NCBI GenBank assembly: GCA_031276365.1
Contig: JAISNG010000063.1
Location: forward strand, 1 to 15,635
DNA length: 15,635 bases
Reading direction: 5' to 3'
Source of the DNA: Campylobacteraceae bacterium
GTDB taxonomy: Bacteria; Campylobacterota; Campylobacteria; Campylobacterales; Campylobacteraceae
Numbering within the stretch: position 1 is the stretch's first letter; each line of letters starts with the position of its first letter. Position numbers and translations under genes: made by a program. A model generated the notes under the pieces. It saw nothing but the letters and a program-made list of their open reading frames with translations. It was not told where the DNA came from and made no database searches. This document shows positions 13,834 through 15,635 of the stretch, in pieces.

Positions 13834-13912
13834 AATGATTTTCCTGTTAATATTTAATTGTACTCAAAGTTTAATCGTGTAAAATTCGTTATTTTATTTT
13901 TCGGAGGGATTA

Positions 13913-14155
13913 ATGAAGAAAATCTTTTTTGCTTTGCTGCTTTTAGCAGTATCACTGTTTGCAAAGATTGACATCAACAGCGCTGATGCCAAAACTTTGG
14001 CGTCCATCAACGGCATAGGCGACAAAAAAGCCGAAGCTATCGTAGAGTACCGTGAGAAAAATGGGAAATTTAACAAAATAGAAGATGTTCTGAAAGTTAA
14101 GGGTATAGGCGACAAACTTTTGGAAGTCATCAAACAAGAGGCTGAGGTCAAATAA
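13913..14155 (+). CDS. Secreted ComEA-like helix-hairpin-helix DNA-binding protein
   Basis: An 80-residue protein with a Sec signal peptide (MKKIFFALLLLAVSLFA, cleavage likely before KIDIN) and one helix-hairpin-helix pair: IDINSADAKTLASINGIGDK followed by the second hairpin EDVLKVKGIGDKLL. INSAD, NGIGDKKAEAIVEYRE and VKGIGDKLLE are the ComEA signature. ComEA binds incoming double-stranded DNA in the periplasm during natural transformation; short single-domain versions are common in Campylobacterota. GGAGGG (13903-13908) lies 4 nt before the ATG. A possible -10, TAAAAT, is at 13880-13885. Not all such proteins have been shown to act in transformation. Confidence 0.87.
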   Translation: MKKIFFALLLLAVSLFAKIDINSADAKTLASINGIGDKKAEAIVEYREKNGKFNKIEDVLKVKGIGDKLLEVIKQEAEVK

Positions 14156-14177
14156 GACCCAGCCTGCTTCTCTATCC

Positions 14178-14220
14178 GTAACCGCAATAAGTAATTTGTT
14201 TTTTAGTTATTGTCGGTTAC
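14178..14220. repeat. Long imperfect inverted repeat between the ComEA-like gene and pglB
   Basis: GTAACCGCAATAA (14178-14190) pairs with TTATTGTCGGTTAC (14207-14220) over 13 bp with one bulged base and a 16-nt loop. It lies 23 bp after the ComEA-like stop and 30 bp before the pglB start. It could end the first transcript, although no T-run follows directly. It could also be an operator, since a TACAAT at 14218-14223 may be the -10 box of pglB. Confidence 0.45.
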
Positions 14221-14250
14221 AATATCCGTTTTATTCTAAAAAGGATATCT

Positions 14251-15620
14251 ATGAATTCTTTCATAAAATCTGCTCCGATAACAAAGGGCATCCTCATCTT
14301 TATCTTAATTGTTTTTGCTTTTCTTTTTTCTTCTGCTGTTAGGCTTACATGGGTTTATTGGGCGGACAATATGATAGACGGTAATGTTTTCAAGTGGAAT
14401 AACGAATTTATGGTTACAACCAATGATTCATACTTTTGGGCTGAAGGCGCCAGGGATTTAATCCTTTGCGACAGAGATAATGCAAGCATGGGCGAGTATT
14501 ATCAACAAAACTGCCATCAGGAAAACGACCTCTCGCCCGTGAACGATCCGCTGCCGAAAATAACGCATTTTCTTTACGATATACTGCCGTTTTCTCTTGA
14601 GACGATAATATTTTATTTGCCTGTGTTTGCGGCATCTTTGCTTGTTATACCGTTTATCTTGATAGGCAGCAGGTTTAATTTGCTGCTCTCAGGATTTATC
14701 GCTTCGCTAATCGCGGTAGTGAGTACAAGTTACTATTCGCGTACGGTAGTTGGCTATTATGATACGGATATTTTTAATCTCTTCTTTCCGATGATGATTG
14801 TCTGGTCGCTGGCTTTGGCGGTTGAGACAAGAGCAAAGCCATATGTTTTGCTCACAGCTCTTGAAATGGCGGTATATAGATGGTGTTATCCGCAGAGTTA
14901 TGCGATTGAGTTTGCATTTTGCGGGCTAATTGTTGTTTATATAATATATGTATGCATTATGGAATTGGATGTAAAATTTGATAATGATAAAAAAACAAAC
15001 GTGCCAAGTAGAGTACCATCTATTGTTTTATGCATTGTTTGGTACTTGAAGATAATTAGTTTTTATCTTTTGGCTATTATCTCTCATCTGTTTTGGAATG
15101 TAAAAAATAGTAAAAATGTATTTAACTATCAACTTTTGTCTATTATGTTAATAAGTATGATAGAAGCGCCTTTTGTTATAAAAATAGCGGCTATAGCAGT
15201 ACTCTATCTGATAATTTTTAGGATAAAGGTTGATAAAGCTATTTTATTTATACTTGCATGTTCAGCAGTCGCTTTTTTGATAACAGGCGGATTTGAACCT
15301 ATAATAAACAGACTTGATTCGTTTATTTTCCAAAGGGACGGTACGGTTGATTACAGCGGACTGCAGTTTTTCTCGGTGGCTCAGACGATTGTTGAGGCGC
15401 AAAATATAGTGCTGAAAGATATACCTTTAAGATTAAACGGTTCCATACTACTTTTTATTATCAGTATCATAGGATACGGGTGGCTATGTATCAGACGCCC
15501 TGTTATGCTCCTCATGCTGCCTCTTTTAGGGCTTGGATTTTTATCTATTTGGGGCGGATTGCGGTTTGTCATGTACGCTATACCTGTTATAGCGATTGGA
15601 ATGGGATTTTTTATATTTAG
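14251..15620 (+). CDS. pglB: PglB-type oligosaccharyltransferase (STT3 family), 3' end missing
   Basis: The frame is open from the ATG at 14251 (AAGGAT at 14241-14246) to the end of genuine sequence, giving 456 residues. PglB transfers a lipid-linked oligosaccharide to Asn in the periplasm. Visible are a first membrane span, the metal-binding TTNDSYFWAEGARD (Asp59), GYYDTDIFNLFFP (Asp171 and Asp173), and SVAQTIVEAQNIV with Glu382, which match the Asp56, Asp154/156 and Glu319 positions of C. lari PglB. Many hydrophobic spans lie between, ending in GLRFVMYAIPVIAIGMGF. The spacing between the DTD and the Glu is about 46 residues longer than in C. lari. The periplasmic domain with WWDYG is beyond the contig end. 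Confidence 0.88.
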
Positions 15621-15635
15621 AGATCGGAAGAGCGT
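15621..15635 (+). other. Illumina TruSeq adapter remnant at the contig end
   Basis: The last 15 bases, AGATCGGAAGAGCGT, are identical to the start of the Illumina TruSeq adapter. They are a sequencing artefact, so the apparent pglB codons after residue 456 are false. Confidence 0.95.

Noticed and set aside
1..15635. CRISPR arrays, tRNA or rRNA genes, insertion sequences
   Set aside because: No regularly spaced repeats, no cloverleaf or rRNA-like sequence, and no transposase seen; the att site is in a protein gene, not a tRNA.

Overview
The window is AT-rich DNA, most likely a contig end from a Campylobacterota (epsilonproteobacterial) genome. The clues are a PglB-type bacterial oligosaccharyltransferase, a lipid A acyltransferase beside a lipooligosaccharide-type glycosyltransferase cluster, a PolB-like 3'-5' exonuclease, a secreted ComEA-like protein, -10 boxes without a clear -35, and a long poly-G tract inside a surface-glycan gene. 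The genus cannot be read from the sequence with confidence. The last 15 bases are Illumina adapter sequence, so the contig ends artificially inside pglB.

Left host block (1-5600): surface-glycan genes, all on +. They are the tail of a GT2-like transferase, a WaaE/KdtX-like GT2, a 638-residue GT8-GT4 fusion, another GT2, and a GT90 (LpsA-like) transferase. Three of these genes overlap by 4 bp (ATGA or GTGA). The block ends in the N-terminal half of a YrbL-family, kinase-fold gene.

Integrated element (about 5604-11138, 5.5 kb): it interrupts that YrbL-type gene exactly at a poly-G tract. Direct copies of GGGGGGAGAC mark the two ends, and a 14-bp inverted repeat lies just inside each end. Reading from the right end on the minus strand it carries a tyrosine integrase, a coupled 215-aa protein of unknown function, an AlpA/excisionase-type HTH protein, a coupled small winged-helix-like protein, a possible replication initiator, and a YefM-YoeB type toxin-antitoxin pair with TGTACA-type operators. 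The left end has one + strand hypothetical gene and a mostly non-coding stretch. It resembles a minimal integrative plasmid or phage-satellite-like island; no capsid, conjugation or packaging gene is visible.

Right host block (11129-15620): the missing C-terminal half of the first YrbL domain resumes after the element and runs in frame into a complete second YrbL domain, so the host gene was a tandem two-domain protein. The reading frames on the two sides are compatible only if the G tract has 5, 8 or 11 Gs, which suggests the host gene was phase variable before insertion. Then come a convergent lpxL/htrB-type acyltransferase (-), a divergent PolB-like exonuclease (+) sharing an overlapping palindromic promoter with it, a ComEA-like secreted HhH protein (+), and the first 456 codons of a PglB-type oligosaccharyltransferase (+).

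Taken together, the host genes build and decorate surface glycans: core glycosyltransferases, a probable glycan or lipid kinase-like protein, lipid A acylation and protein N-glycosylation. The element has invaded that locus.
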